Assembly (NCBI RefSeq): GCF_006716485.1
Contig: NZ_VFPD01000001.1
Coordinates: 2,896,008-2,960,007 of the forward strand
DNA length: 64,000 nucleotides
Direction of reading: 5' to 3'
From: Chryseobacterium aquifrigidense
GTDB lineage: Bacteria > Bacteroidota > Bacteroidia > Flavobacteriales > Weeksellaceae
Under the pieces are notes generated by a model. It ran no database searches, was not told the origin of the DNA, and saw only the letters and a program-made list of their open reading frames with translations. Shown piece by piece: positions 51,759 through 61,700 of this stretch (positions are counted from its first letter, which is position 1; each line of letters opens with the position of its first letter). The position numbers and the translations under genes were made by a program.

Positions 51759-52940
51759 TTATGACCTCTTTATCTTTTTTCTTTTTTGCTGAACCGGGAT
51801 ATCTTCAGTATTATATTGCATTCTATGATCACCAATGCTCAATAAGGAAAAGATTTCTAAGCTGCTGTCAGGATTTTTAAATACCTCTTCCAGTGATGAA
51901 AAAGGAATATTATTTTTTTCAGAAACTTGTTTACAAATAACGTCAAGTATTGTTATAATTTTTCCCTTAGTTGTATCGAATAATTTTGGCTGTTTAAATT
52001 TTTCAAACCGTATGGCTTTTATAATGGTATCCTTCACTGAATTGAAATAAATCTCCTTTTCGTTCGTATATTCGGTAACGTTAGACAAAATAAATGACAG
52101 TTTGTTTTTTAATATTGATACTTCTTTGATTAACTCGATATTCTTTTGTTGAAGCTCAGTAATTATTTTAGTTTTGGATTGAAGAATTTCTTTATTTTTA
52201 AGCAGTTCTGTATTATATGACTTAAAAACTCTCTCGTAGTTTTCAATCGTTTTATCTGTTTTGATCTTAGTAAAGCCTAGAAAGTCATTTTCTTTTACAA
52301 TAAGATCTTTAAACCTTTTAGAATTGAGCGTTGCTTTTATCTCAGTTATTCTATTGTTTAGCAACAAAAGTTCTTCTTCTTTTTTTTGAATTTTAAATTC
52401 TATGGCTTCAAGACGTACTTTAGAACCTGAAACACCTCTGTCCATTTCCAGACATTCAGCCGTAATATCCTGCATTTTTGAATAGTGAAAGGATTGATGC
52501 TTCAATGTTTTTCCAGTTTCTAAATCCTGCCAGTCGGCTACTAAATGAGCGTGATAATTGGGTTTCCATTCTTTAGAATCTTTATCATAATGTCCTTCAT
52601 CTCTATGAATGGCAATTTGAAAAATTCTTATTCTCAGCTCTTCTTCAAGCCTTTTAGAAAGCTTATGCAAATCCTGCATTGTTGTATTTTCTTTAATTAC
52701 GACTACAGCTTCACGAATTGGCAATGCATTTTTCTGTAATTTCCTGCCGGATTTTTCCTTACAGTAGGCTTCTATTGATTTAAGCCTATCTGGAATTTTA
52801 TTTTCTACCCAATACTCATTTTTTCCGGTAAGATCCTTTTTTATATAATCGAAGGTTTTTCTTCTCAAATTGTGCGCTTCGGAACCTGTTTTCACAGCCT
52901 TAAAATTGATAGATGTTTTCACGACAATAAAATAGTTCAC
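51759..52940 (-). CDS. MobV/Pre-type relaxase (plasmid mobilisation protein)
   Basis: A 393-residue protein. Residues 10-190 match MobV/Pre enzymes: KTGSEAHNLRRKTFDYIKKDL near the start and IAIHRDEGHYDKDSKEWKPNYHAHLVAD, the HxDE...H(x)H metal motif. The rest is a long coiled coil (about 185-290) and a basic tail KKIKRS. It nicks oriT to start transfer of a mobilisable element. The gene lies at the right side of the island; no clear oriT is seen upstream. Confidence 0.87.
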   Translation of the reverse strand: MNYFIVVKTSINFKAVKTGSEAHNLRRKTFDYIKKDLTGKNEYWVENKIPDRLKSIEAYCKEKSGRKLQKNALPIREAVVVIKENTTMQDLHKLSKRLEEELRIRIFQIAIHRDEGHYDKDSKEWKPNYHAHLVADWQDLETGKTLKHQSFHYSKMQDITAECLEMDRGVSGSKVRLEAIEFKIQKKEEELLLLNNRITEIKATLNSKRFKDLIVKENDFLGFTKIKTDKTIENYERVFKSYNTELLKNKEILQSKTKIITELQQKNIELIKEVSILKNKLSFILSNVTEYTNEKEIYFNSVKDTIIKAIRFEKFKQPKLFDTTKGKIITILDVICKQVSEKNNIPFSSLEEVFKNPDSSLEIFSLLSIGDHRMQYNTEDIPVQQKRKKIKRS

Positions 52941-53013
52941 TAATCATTATCTTTAGATAATAAGACTTATGGGGCTTCGATTTTCACTCATTGGCTTAAT
53001 AAACAAATTAAAA

Positions 53014-53046
53014 AATAAATCCACATCATGCAGATGTGGATTTATA
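53014..53046 (-). terminator. Terminator of the immunity gene cluster
   Basis: A perfect 12-bp stem TAAATCCACATC/GATGTGGATTTA with loop ATGCA, followed on the minus strand by T6. Confidence 0.8.
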
Positions 53047-53090
53047 GCTGATTTTTCCTACCTAATTGATAAAGTACTGTATAAATATTT

Positions 53091-53111
53091 ATGGTATTGA
53101 ATCAATACCAT
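53091..53111. repeat. Perfect inverted repeat ATGGTATTG-AAT-CAATACCAT
   Basis: 9-bp arms around 3 bases, 35 bases after the SUFU-like stop. No T run; role unknown. Confidence 0.5.
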
Positions 53112-53145
53112 TAATATCATTAGAATTAAACAGAATAGATAATGT

Positions 53146-53721
53146 TTATATAACAGACTTTCTATTGATGTCAAATATGTCAATATCTTTTTCCTGAAAT
53201 ATATCTTCTAATGCAGATGTACCATTTTCCATCTTATATTCGAGTTCTTTATCAGAAATAGGAATACACAAAAGCCAATGTACTGTTTTAGTTTCAAGTT
53301 TTAGTGGTTGTAATTTGTCCTCCCATAAAAATGGTGATGTAAACATAATATGTTTCATTTCAGAAGTCTCAAAATACATTTCAACAATTCTCATAAATAC
53401 TGAACCTGGTTGGCATTCCCACCCATTATTAGTAATATAAAATCCTGCTTTGGATAGAATATTTGACAACATTTTGAATTCTCTGTATCCACCAATTAAA
53501 AGCTCTATTGGAATGTCTTTAAAGCTATTATTATTCATTTCAATTTTATTGGGGTGATCAGATATTCCTATCGTACCGCAAATTTTTATTCTAGGATAAA
53601 GAGGATCATCACAGGTGAAAATATCGATAAAATTCTTTTTTTCTTTGTCATAATGACGATCAATTATTTTATTAATACCAACAATATTTGTAATATAATT
53701 AGCCAAATTTTTGTTTTCCAT
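53146..53721 (-). CDS. SUFU-like (suppressor of fused) immunity protein
   Basis: A 191-residue soluble protein. IPIELLIGGYREFKMLSNILSKAGF and VHWLLCIPISDKELEYKMENGTSALEDI resemble the SUFU family, a widespread immunity protein of polymorphic toxin systems. Position downstream of the Rhs toxin and the other immunity genes fits. The toxin it neutralises is not known. Confidence 0.72.
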   Translation of the reverse strand: MENKNLANYITNIVGINKIIDRHYDKEKKNFIDIFTCDDPLYPRIKICGTIGISDHPNKIEMNNNSFKDIPIELLIGGYREFKMLSNILSKAGFYITNNGWECQPGSVFMRIVEMYFETSEMKHIMFTSPFLWEDKLQPLKLETKTVHWLLCIPISDKELEYKMENGTSALEDIFQEKDIDIFDINRKSVI

Positions 53722-53762
53722 CGGGATTTTCTCAAAAATGAATTTTAGTTTTAAATTGAGAA

Positions 53763-54398
53763 TTATTCTTCTTCATCCTTATGTATTTCAATATTTCCGT
53801 TTTTCATTATAAATCTGTATCCGAAAGGTATTGCCAAGTATTGTAAAATATCAGGACGAGCAAAAGCAACATGATAAAAATGAACCATTTTCAATGATTT
53901 AATATCGTCATTATAGTCGTCTGTGATAAGATACCAACCACTTTCGTCCTGAGGCGAATCATATCTGATTCCTTCAATATCCTTTCCTTCGTAAACACCA
54001 TCTGATATGACAACTGATTGATTGAAGTTTGGAAAGAGAGGAATAAGATTCTGCTGCCAACATGCTTCACTTTGTTGCCTAACAACTGATATTGCCGTAT
54101 CACAACCTTTATTAAAGTTACTACCGTCAGAGTTTGCCTCATATAGATCATAGCAGTTATCTTCATCCCATCTAAATTGTAAAAGCCATGAATAATAGCC
54201 GATATTTTGGTTTTCAGAAATAGCAGGTTTACTATCTACAATATAATCTATAATATATTTACTAACCTCTATATAATTTTCGGGTTGATTTTCACCAATT
54301 ACAACTCTTATTTCTTTATCCAGATAAGTATTTAGCCCTTTAGTTTCAACATAAGTATTATCATTTACGATTATTTCAATTCCTTTGTATCTTATCAT
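53763..54398 (-). CDS. Imm33-like (DUF2185) immunity protein
   Basis: A 211-residue protein. SGWYLITDDYNDDIKSLKMVHFYHVAFARPDILQYLAIPFGYRFIMKNG at residues 155-205 fits the Imm33/DUF2185 pattern; the N-terminal part has another immunity-like region. No signal peptide. One of four immunity-type genes after the Rhs toxin. Confidence 0.7.
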   Translation of the reverse strand: MIRYKGIEIIVNDNTYVETKGLNTYLDKEIRVVIGENQPENYIEVSKYIIDYIVDSKPAISENQNIGYYSWLLQFRWDEDNCYDLYEANSDGSNFNKGCDTAISVVRQQSEACWQQNLIPLFPNFNQSVVISDGVYEGKDIEGIRYDSPQDESGWYLITDDYNDDIKSLKMVHFYHVAFARPDILQYLAIPFGYRFIMKNGNIEIHKDEEE

Positions 54399-54555
54399 AT
54401 TTTTTAATTAACTCTACTTTTTTAAGATAATCTTAAAATGAAAGTGTCTATTCTAAGACACTTTCTTTAATTATTAACTTAATAGTTTAAGTATTTCCAT
54501 AGTTCTGGATATTCAATTATGCTTAAATTTCAGATAGTTAGTATTAATATCTTAC

Positions 54556-54939
54556 TTATCCATAATTCTTCAACTCCTCACTCAAATCCTTAGAGAACTC
54601 TGTTAGATCAACCACGAATCCAGTTTTATCAAAAACTGGAAAGACATTAATTAAATAACCATGATCAGCAATAAAATCAATAATTTCATCTTCAAGATCA
54701 TCCAAGTCCAGCTTTTTAACTTGACAATTTTCCCATCCATTAACCTTACAAAGTTCTGTATATTCCTTCGCACTCCATAAAGGAAATAATTCTTCGTCAT
54801 CAATTTTTGATACTACGTAATCTCCAGTATCGTCTGTGAGAGTATAAAAAATCTCAGAATCAGCTACTTTTTTTATAAAGTACTTATACCTCTCTTTCGG
54901 CTCTAAAGCAATAACACTTTCAATCTCTTGTTGATTCAT
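54556..54939 (-). CDS. DUF2750 immunity-like protein
   Basis: A 127-residue acidic protein: ERYKYFIKKVADSEIFYTLTDDTGDYVVSKIDDEELFPLWSAKEYTELC, then a tail with DLDDLEDEI and LTEFSKDLSEELKNYG. The order of FYTL, LPLW-like FPLWSAKEY and acidic C-terminus is the DUF2750 pattern. It overlaps the DUF4265 gene by one base, so they are co-transcribed. Likely immunity to a toxin. Confidence 0.82.
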   Translation of the reverse strand: MNQQEIESVIALEPKERYKYFIKKVADSEIFYTLTDDTGDYVVSKIDDEELFPLWSAKEYTELCKVNGWENCQVKKLDLDDLEDEIIDFIADHGYLINVFPVFDKTGFVVDLTEFSKDLSEELKNYG

Positions 54940-55379
54940 TAGAGTGTACTTAAATGCGTTTCAGAAAGACATGCTTCTTTATAATCAAGAGTATTTTCAG
55001 CAAGCATTTTCTCAAAAAAAGACTTTATACCGGCATAATCAATAGATGATGGAATATCTACTGCAATGATTTTCTGTTCATCTATTCCTTCCCATGAACA
55101 ACCCATTTCTTCAATAGCCTTTGTTACATTTTTTATTTTTTCCTCATTAAAAAATACAATCTGTATAGTACTATGTTCTGAAGCTTGAATTAGATCCTCA
55201 AAATATAACTCTCCTTCATCATTCTCAACCGAGATAATATCATCATATGCTAAATTCGGTGCAAAAAAGGGTATGTTTTTTATTTGATATTCCAAATCAC
55301 TTTTCTTTTCGACCCACAGCTTTTCTTCAGCTATCTCTTGATTAACATCGTAGTACACAACTGTTACTTTATTTTCCAT
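54939..55379 (-). CDS. DUF4265 immunity-like protein
   Basis: A 146-residue acidic protein: IKNIPFFAPNLAYDDIISVENDEGELYFEDLIQASEHSTIQIVFF resembles DUF4265 (immunity in polymorphic toxin loci). It starts 11 bases after the Rhs toxin stop, the usual place for the cognate immunity gene, so it is the best candidate for neutralising the HNH toxin. Confidence 0.75.
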   Translation of the reverse strand: MENKVTVVYYDVNQEIAEEKLWVEKKSDLEYQIKNIPFFAPNLAYDDIISVENDEGELYFEDLIQASEHSTIQIVFFNEEKIKNVTKAIEEMGCSWEGIDEQKIIAVDIPSSIDYAGIKSFFEKMLAENTLDYKEACLSETHLSTL

Positions 55380-55390
55380 TTTACTAATTT

Positions 55391-58300
55391 TTAATGTTTA
55401 TCTAAATTACAACCTCTACACAATACCTGTCCATTATCTGGGTTTCCTCTTCCTCCTTCTCTTTTTCTTTTTATATGATCTACCTGAGTTTCAGTCTTCT
55501 CAGGAACTACACCTTTTTTAGACTGCTTTGCTGGTGTAGTTTCAATACCACACATTTCACATTTTACTTTTCCATACTTTAATTCAGACTTTTTGATAAC
55601 GACTTGTTTACCTGCCTTTGTGAAATCCTTACCTTCTCTTCCAATCTTATTAAGTCTTGCTGCTCTTGCTTCATTCTTTTGAATTGCTTTAACTGATTCG
55701 AAAGCTCTTAAAGCAGGAACTTTTCCTCCTTGTACTGTCAACATTCCTTCAGGCCCACCTCCAATGGATAGGGCAATAGTACCCCAATCAAGGGCTCCAT
55801 TTGCCACTTTTTCTTTGAAGGATTCCTTAGGAACCCCTGTAAGCAAAGTCAGTCCACCATCTCCATCAACTACATATTTATTCCTTACAGCATCATTCGA
55901 GAAAAAGTTTGCTGTTCTCACCACATTATTGGAAACAGCAGCCCTTAGACTATTAATACCTCCGCCAATCATCTCCGCAAATTCTACAGGATCACTTGGA
56001 AGACTAACCTCATTAACCTTTTTAGCCTCCAAGCCTTCCAGTTCCCTTGCATCAACAACTCTGTTTTCTGAGAAATTATAATGTGATTGATAGTCGTACT
56101 GTTCACTTAATGGATCAGCATTAAAGAACCTCGCCATTCCGGCATCATAGTTCCTCCATCTGTAAGAACTCCATTTAGTGTCAATCTGATTTTCCTGTCC
56201 TTGTGTAGAGTATCTATAGCTTGGGGTTACTGTACCATTAATATTTAGATCTCCCCCAAACTCAAGCCCGAAAGGATAGTAATGATTGGTCCTGTCTATT
56301 TTCAGGCTTCCGGAAGCATCTTTATAATACGCCAGTCTGATGTTTCCTACCTGATCAGTATAGTTGTAAATATACAGATTTTTAACAAAGTCATAATAGC
56401 CTTCTGCAGTAGGAACAAAGCTTAATATGTCATCAGTATATTGAAATCCATCCAGATAATCAGTTTTGCTGACGGCTTCCGTCTGTCCTCTTCCTGTTCC
56501 ATAGGTATAGACTTTTCTCAGTTTGGCTCCGGCAGCATTATACAGGTATTTTGTATTGACATTGTAGGTCTCAAAATCATGTGTATTATATAATTTATTA
56601 AATTTTATATAGTTGGGAAGATTAAGATAATTATAGTCTATCTGGAGCATCCCTCTATCCTCATGGGTAATCATATTTCCGTTGCCATCATAAGGAATTG
56701 CGGTTGATACAGAAGCCGGATAGCCGGCATAGTTACTTGTAGCATCACTTACCGTATTCACCCTGTTTCCGGTATAAGTATAGGTGAGATCGTCAATCTG
56801 CTCTGCTCCAAAATTTTGCAACAATCTATTTCTTTTCAGACTTTGGATATTACCATTTACATCATAGGTAAGACTTTCATTAAAATAGTTATTCTTTGGA
56901 AGGGCTGCATTGGGTTCAGAATAAATTCCATTTTTGAGCCTGTCCAATCCATCGTACTGATAATTATATCTTCTAAGCATCCCACCATCAGCAGCCTGCC
57001 AGTCTATTTCTGCAATATTCCCATTGTATTTTCCGGTAGAAACCTCCGAATAAACAGGATTATGGTATTTAAGCTCATAGGCAAAAAGTTTTCCATTTAG
57101 GTTAGTCGGATCATTCACTTTCGATAGCCAACCTCGGATATTGTAAGTCTGGTCTATAGACTGTAAAGGAGTACCTGTAGTATTTCCTGTTTTTTTATTG
57201 GTAAGCTGTCCCAGATCATTGTATGTGTTTTCTACTAATAGTTCTTCTGTTAGACTGTTCACCTTATGATAGAGCTTCAGCAGTCTTTTCTGGTCATCAT
57301 ATACAAATCTTTCTTTGATAAACACCTCCGCATCTGCACTTCCTTTTTTGTGATAAGTATAGCTTTCATCTACCGCGCCGGAAAAATCAAGTTTAAATTC
57401 CTTTTTAGTATACCCCCCTAAATGATTCCAGCTTTTTTCACTTACTTTTTCCCCTTTAGTGTTGTAGTAGAAATAGGTTTTCGTCCAGTTATCATCTTCA
57501 ATGTTTTTTACATAAGCTGCTGTTGACAAACCTTGGGTATTGGCACCTCCGTTCAGAGCCCTGTCTTCGTTCACTACATATTGATCAAGGATTTTTGCAG
57601 GTGGAAACTCTTTAGTATCCCTTGGGTAAGAGTCATAGTAATTAACCGTTAAAAGCGTCGTAAAGCCGGACAGAAAATTATTGGTGTAATATACAATGAA
57701 GCCATTTTTATCAAACCCATTGGCTGTCTGGCTTTCACTGACCACCTGAGAAGCAAGTGGACTTTGCATTGAAGCTCTTTCTCCACCTGTAATAAGTCCG
57801 GTATAGGCAACGCGACCAAATGCATCATACTTGGTCAGCAGCCACAGCCCTTTATTCTTCAGGTTCACATCCTGGGTAAGCACCGGGCGGTCGGCAGCAT
57901 CGTACACCACAGATTCCCAATCGTCTCTTCCAGGCAGTCTTTTTTCAACCTGCCTGTCCAATCCATCATATCGGTACTGGTAACATAAAGTGTTTACAAT
58001 ATCTGTGGTAACAACATTGCTGTTTTGCTCAATTTTTTTTACCGCCAGAGGGGGAATTACAAATGCTTTTTGTCCGTATTCATTATAGACATAATAGGTA
58101 TCAACGTTTTGTGTTCCGTCCGTCCGACGTACCAGCACCGTTTCACCACGTCCGTTCTGAAACTGGATAACCGGAGTTCCATCTTCATCGGTTACCGAAT
58201 TTTTATATAATGTTCCAGCACCATAAAATTCACTGCCTGGAACTATGTATACAGAGGAAACAGTTTTTTTATCTGTTCCTACCGTTGTAGTTACTGTATT

Positions 58301-58789
58301 GGTGATAAATTTCTTTACTTCTGAGCCTTGATTTACTTCATATTTAAGCTTTTGGGTATGTCCGGATGCCATTTTCCATGGTTCACCCGGCTGAGCTACT
58401 TGTTTTACCCTGTCCAATGGAGAATTTTCAATCTCTTTTTCTGTATACGCATTGGTGACACCGTAATAAGAATTAGCCACAGTTTCATTCATAATCCCGG
58501 TATGAATGGCAGAATTGAGAGTATTGGCAGGAACAGGAAGAATATCTTTAACCTGTCTTCCAAACCCATCATACGTAATAGGAGTCACCAGATCCTTTCC
58601 GGTAGTGGTAGCTTTTACACTAACAATCTGCTTAGGTCGTCCCAAGCCGTCAAAATAGGTAATAGTTTCAGTTTTCTTACTGCAATCACCACTCAGGCAG
58701 GTTTTAGATTGGATGTAATTTTCGGTTGTGCTTTGTGCATAGGTCATCATCGCTGTAAACAGCAGACCTAAAAATTTTATTTTTTTCAT
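55391..58789 (-). CDS. Rhs/DUF6443 toxin with C-terminal HNH nuclease
   Basis: A 1132-residue secreted protein. Signal peptide MKKIKFLGLLFTAMMTYAQ, DUF6443 (about 30-150, ITYFDGLGRPKQIVSVKA), many YD/Rhs repeats, an Rhs core near 860-935 (YYPFGLEFGGD, RWRNYDAGMARFFNADPLSE), and a variable C-terminus ending CEMCGIETTP...QVDHIKRKREGG...NGQVLCRGCNLDKH, an HNH/zinc nuclease (CxxC, D-H, CxxC). Likely a contact-dependent DNA-cutting toxin. Seven bases after the partner gene. Confidence 0.9.
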   Translation of the reverse strand: MKKIKFLGLLFTAMMTYAQSTTENYIQSKTCLSGDCSKKTETITYFDGLGRPKQIVSVKATTTGKDLVTPITYDGFGRQVKDILPVPANTLNSAIHTGIMNETVANSYYGVTNAYTEKEIENSPLDRVKQVAQPGEPWKMASGHTQKLKYEVNQGSEVKKFITNTVTTTVGTDKKTVSSVYIVPGSEFYGAGTLYKNSVTDEDGTPVIQFQNGRGETVLVRRTDGTQNVDTYYVYNEYGQKAFVIPPLAVKKIEQNSNVVTTDIVNTLCYQYRYDGLDRQVEKRLPGRDDWESVVYDAADRPVLTQDVNLKNKGLWLLTKYDAFGRVAYTGLITGGERASMQSPLASQVVSESQTANGFDKNGFIVYYTNNFLSGFTTLLTVNYYDSYPRDTKEFPPAKILDQYVVNEDRALNGGANTQGLSTAAYVKNIEDDNWTKTYFYYNTKGEKVSEKSWNHLGGYTKKEFKLDFSGAVDESYTYHKKGSADAEVFIKERFVYDDQKRLLKLYHKVNSLTEELLVENTYNDLGQLTNKKTGNTTGTPLQSIDQTYNIRGWLSKVNDPTNLNGKLFAYELKYHNPVYSEVSTGKYNGNIAEIDWQAADGGMLRRYNYQYDGLDRLKNGIYSEPNAALPKNNYFNESLTYDVNGNIQSLKRNRLLQNFGAEQIDDLTYTYTGNRVNTVSDATSNYAGYPASVSTAIPYDGNGNMITHEDRGMLQIDYNYLNLPNYIKFNKLYNTHDFETYNVNTKYLYNAAGAKLRKVYTYGTGRGQTEAVSKTDYLDGFQYTDDILSFVPTAEGYYDFVKNLYIYNYTDQVGNIRLAYYKDASGSLKIDRTNHYYPFGLEFGGDLNINGTVTPSYRYSTQGQENQIDTKWSSYRWRNYDAGMARFFNADPLSEQYDYQSHYNFSENRVVDARELEGLEAKKVNEVSLPSDPVEFAEMIGGGINSLRAAVSNNVVRTANFFSNDAVRNKYVVDGDGGLTLLTGVPKESFKEKVANGALDWGTIALSIGGGPEGMLTVQGGKVPALRAFESVKAIQKNEARAARLNKIGREGKDFTKAGKQVVIKKSELKYGKVKCEMCGIETTPAKQSKKGVVPEKTETQVDHIKRKREGGRGNPDNGQVLCRGCNLDKH

Positions 58790-58795
58790 TTGTGT

Positions 58796-61700
58796 TTACT
58801 GCTTATAGTTATACTTGAATTCTTTAACGACCTTATAGCTGTACGTTCCAGCGTTGTCTCTTTCCCTTACCTGAACCTGTTTCAATCGATTAGCAGTATC
58901 ATAAACATAAAGTTCTCTTTTTCCTGATGGGGGTGTTATGGTCGTTACCCCTACCAAAGGATTATAGGTATATTTGGTCGTCATTCCAACGGGCTGAAAA
59001 GCATCCAGAGCCAATAAGAGTTCAGCTTCTTTGGTGGGATCAACAGCATCTTCATTGGATTTGGTTACAATAGTACTGATCATCCCTTCTACCTGGCTAT
59101 ATAGTGCACCTACAATTTTTGCAATCGGTCTGGTTTTGTTATATCCCCAAACTATACTTACCGGAGTACCGTCTTTCTCCCTGTATTGAAGAATATTTCC
59201 TTTTTCATCATATTTTTCATACGTGACATCCTTAGAGGAAACAGTAGGGTTTAAAGTATCATACGAATATTCAGACAGAGGAAGCATTAAGTTTCCGGTA
59301 ACTGCGTGAGGCAGAGCCGTTGGATAAATAGTTTCTTCCCTGGAAGTCACTTTGGTGATGCTGTTTGCCGTCTGCTGTGTCTGGGTTTCCAATGGAATAC
59401 CCACCATGTTTTTACCAATCATCAGCTGGTTGTTTTTCTCATGGGCGTACTGATATGTTTTGCCCGCAGAAGTCAGATCAGGGAAAATCGTTTTCTCACT
59501 GGTCAGTTGATGATGTTTGGGATGGGCGTAGAAATACTGGGTTTCCGTTTTCATGGCAGTCCCGTTCAGGTAATCTATCGCTTTCTGAGATTTCAGGTAC
59601 TCAAAACGGGAAATATTCTTATACTGCATAATGTCAAGATTATCCAGTTGATCAGCATAAGTCATTACTGTTCCTATACCTTGCCCGAAACAAATATCTT
59701 TATAAGTGGCAGTTTGGTTATTAGCTCCGGGATTAATGCAGTTTTTATATCCGTCAAATGCTGTATAGTGATGTGAATGGCTGGCACTACAATAGGTGTA
59801 ATCCATAGTTCTTACAACATCCTCTGCTGTGCAGGTTCTTGTTACATTTTGCGAAACCGGATTATCATAATTTTTTCTGATCGAAAAACCATCTACCTGA
59901 TATTTGCGGCTGTCATCCTCTTCATAGTTCATTTCAACTGTACGAACCAGATTATTTCCGCTGTCCAAATATTTTGTCAGTTTCTCTTTTCCGTTATTCC
60001 ATCCAAAATTGGTCAGCACAGAGTTTCTGATATTGTTTCCATAGATCACTTTACCAAAATCATCCGACTCTGTTGAATAATAATGGATGATATTTGATTT
60101 TCCCTCTACAATTTCCTGTACCGTTTTATAAAATACATTGGGATGGGTCGCAAAGAGCTGATTGATATTGGTTGAAGTGATGGTATAGTATGGGAACCTC
60201 TCTACTCCAGTGGGAAAGCCTCCGCCATTATTCCCCGGATTAGGAGTGGTACTACATGTCCTTGTATAGTACAGCTGTTCTTCAAATTGAGGCTCTCTTA
60301 ATACAGTAGCTTCTGTATTCTGTTCACCCAGATCATGGTAAACAAAATTTCTGGTCGAAGCCACTCCGTTTTCGGTAGTGTCCACAATTTTAGCAATCCT
60401 TAACCCACCAATAGGTACCTCTCTGTCTCCTCTTACTTCAAGCGCTTCAGTATAGCTTGCTGCTGCCTCTGCCTGTACGCAGAGAAAAAGTGTTGTAAGA
60501 TTTAGAGTGAGTACTTCGTTTTTGGAAACCATTGCATAATAGGCATAGGGGGAGGGAAATGTAAGGGAAGTGGTTGGGCTTGTCATCATGCCACTGGATG
60601 TTTTTTGATATAGCGTAACACTTTCTCCATTGGCACGTTTAAGATTAGCAACAGCTCGGTGTTTACCGGCAACCTCCCATTGGGAATCACAAGCATCACT
60701 ATTGAACCATGCTCCTCCACCTATGGTGATCTCCTCATTTTTAACGGGTATAAACGTAGTTGAATTAGTTACCTGCGGACCGCTGCTTCCTTTCTCTGCT
60801 CCAATCTGAACACCCGTTTTCTTTTCAGGAATAAGCACAACATTCTTTTCTACGGATGTATTATTTTCGTAGAAAAATTCTGAATATCCTTTAGTCGGAT
60901 ACGTAATCTTTTGCAGTATTCCGATAGATGTTTTAGAAGGATTAACACTTCTCATAGAAGATTGGTAGCCGCTCCAATTTATGATTTCTATAATTGAAGG
61001 GATCAGATTGGTATTATTTGTAGCGCCATTGAAATACCCCCAGTCATCCCTGCCGAATGAAAGTCTGGGTGGGAATTGGTCAGGCTGGTTATATTGAAAA
61101 CTGTATACACTGCCTGCCACACTATCAGAAACAGAATTCAGAAACAATCGGTTATTAGAGGTTAAGGTATAATTTAAGGTAACATCATTGATAATACTAT
61201 TATTGATCTTTTTGGTGACTTTTTGCAATCGCTTGTAATCCGCACTTCCTCCAGACTGGAAGTAATCAAATATAATTTCGCCATAGGAAGGGTTATTACT
61301 GTATATTCTTTTAATCTGCTTACCATTGACCGTCTGGTTGTGGCTTATCAGTTCGCTGACCTGCGGGTATCTGATAAATGCAGGGTTTCCGCAGGAAGAC
61401 AACATAGGTCCTCCATTAGGGCTCGTATAGGATAAAGTCTGTGACTGGCTCATGGTGGCTGTATATCCGCCATCCACATTTTCAATAAATACAGTTTCTC
61501 CGGTAGAGATATCTTCAATCTTTGTCAGATACCAGGCTGTGGTAGAAATACTGATCAAAGAATGTCCTGCACCAGCAGTACGGTTGGAAGTGGATTCTTT
61601 ATCTGTAAAATAGTATTTGGTTCCATTATCAACAGTTATGGTAAATGAATCTCCACCGCTCACCCCTTCAATAATGACATCTTTTTGAGAATAAATAACA

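Noticed and set aside
53091-53111. Terminator
   Set aside because: Perfect hairpin but no T run on either side; left as an inverted repeat.
52941-53145. oriT of the relaxase
   Set aside because: I looked for a nic-like motif with an inverted repeat upstream of the MobV gene and saw only a terminator; not convincing.
46720-53145. Second copy of the tRNA-Gln 3' end as attR
   Set aside because: No stretch matching the T loop and acceptor end was seen in the window; serine recombinases often leave only short cores.
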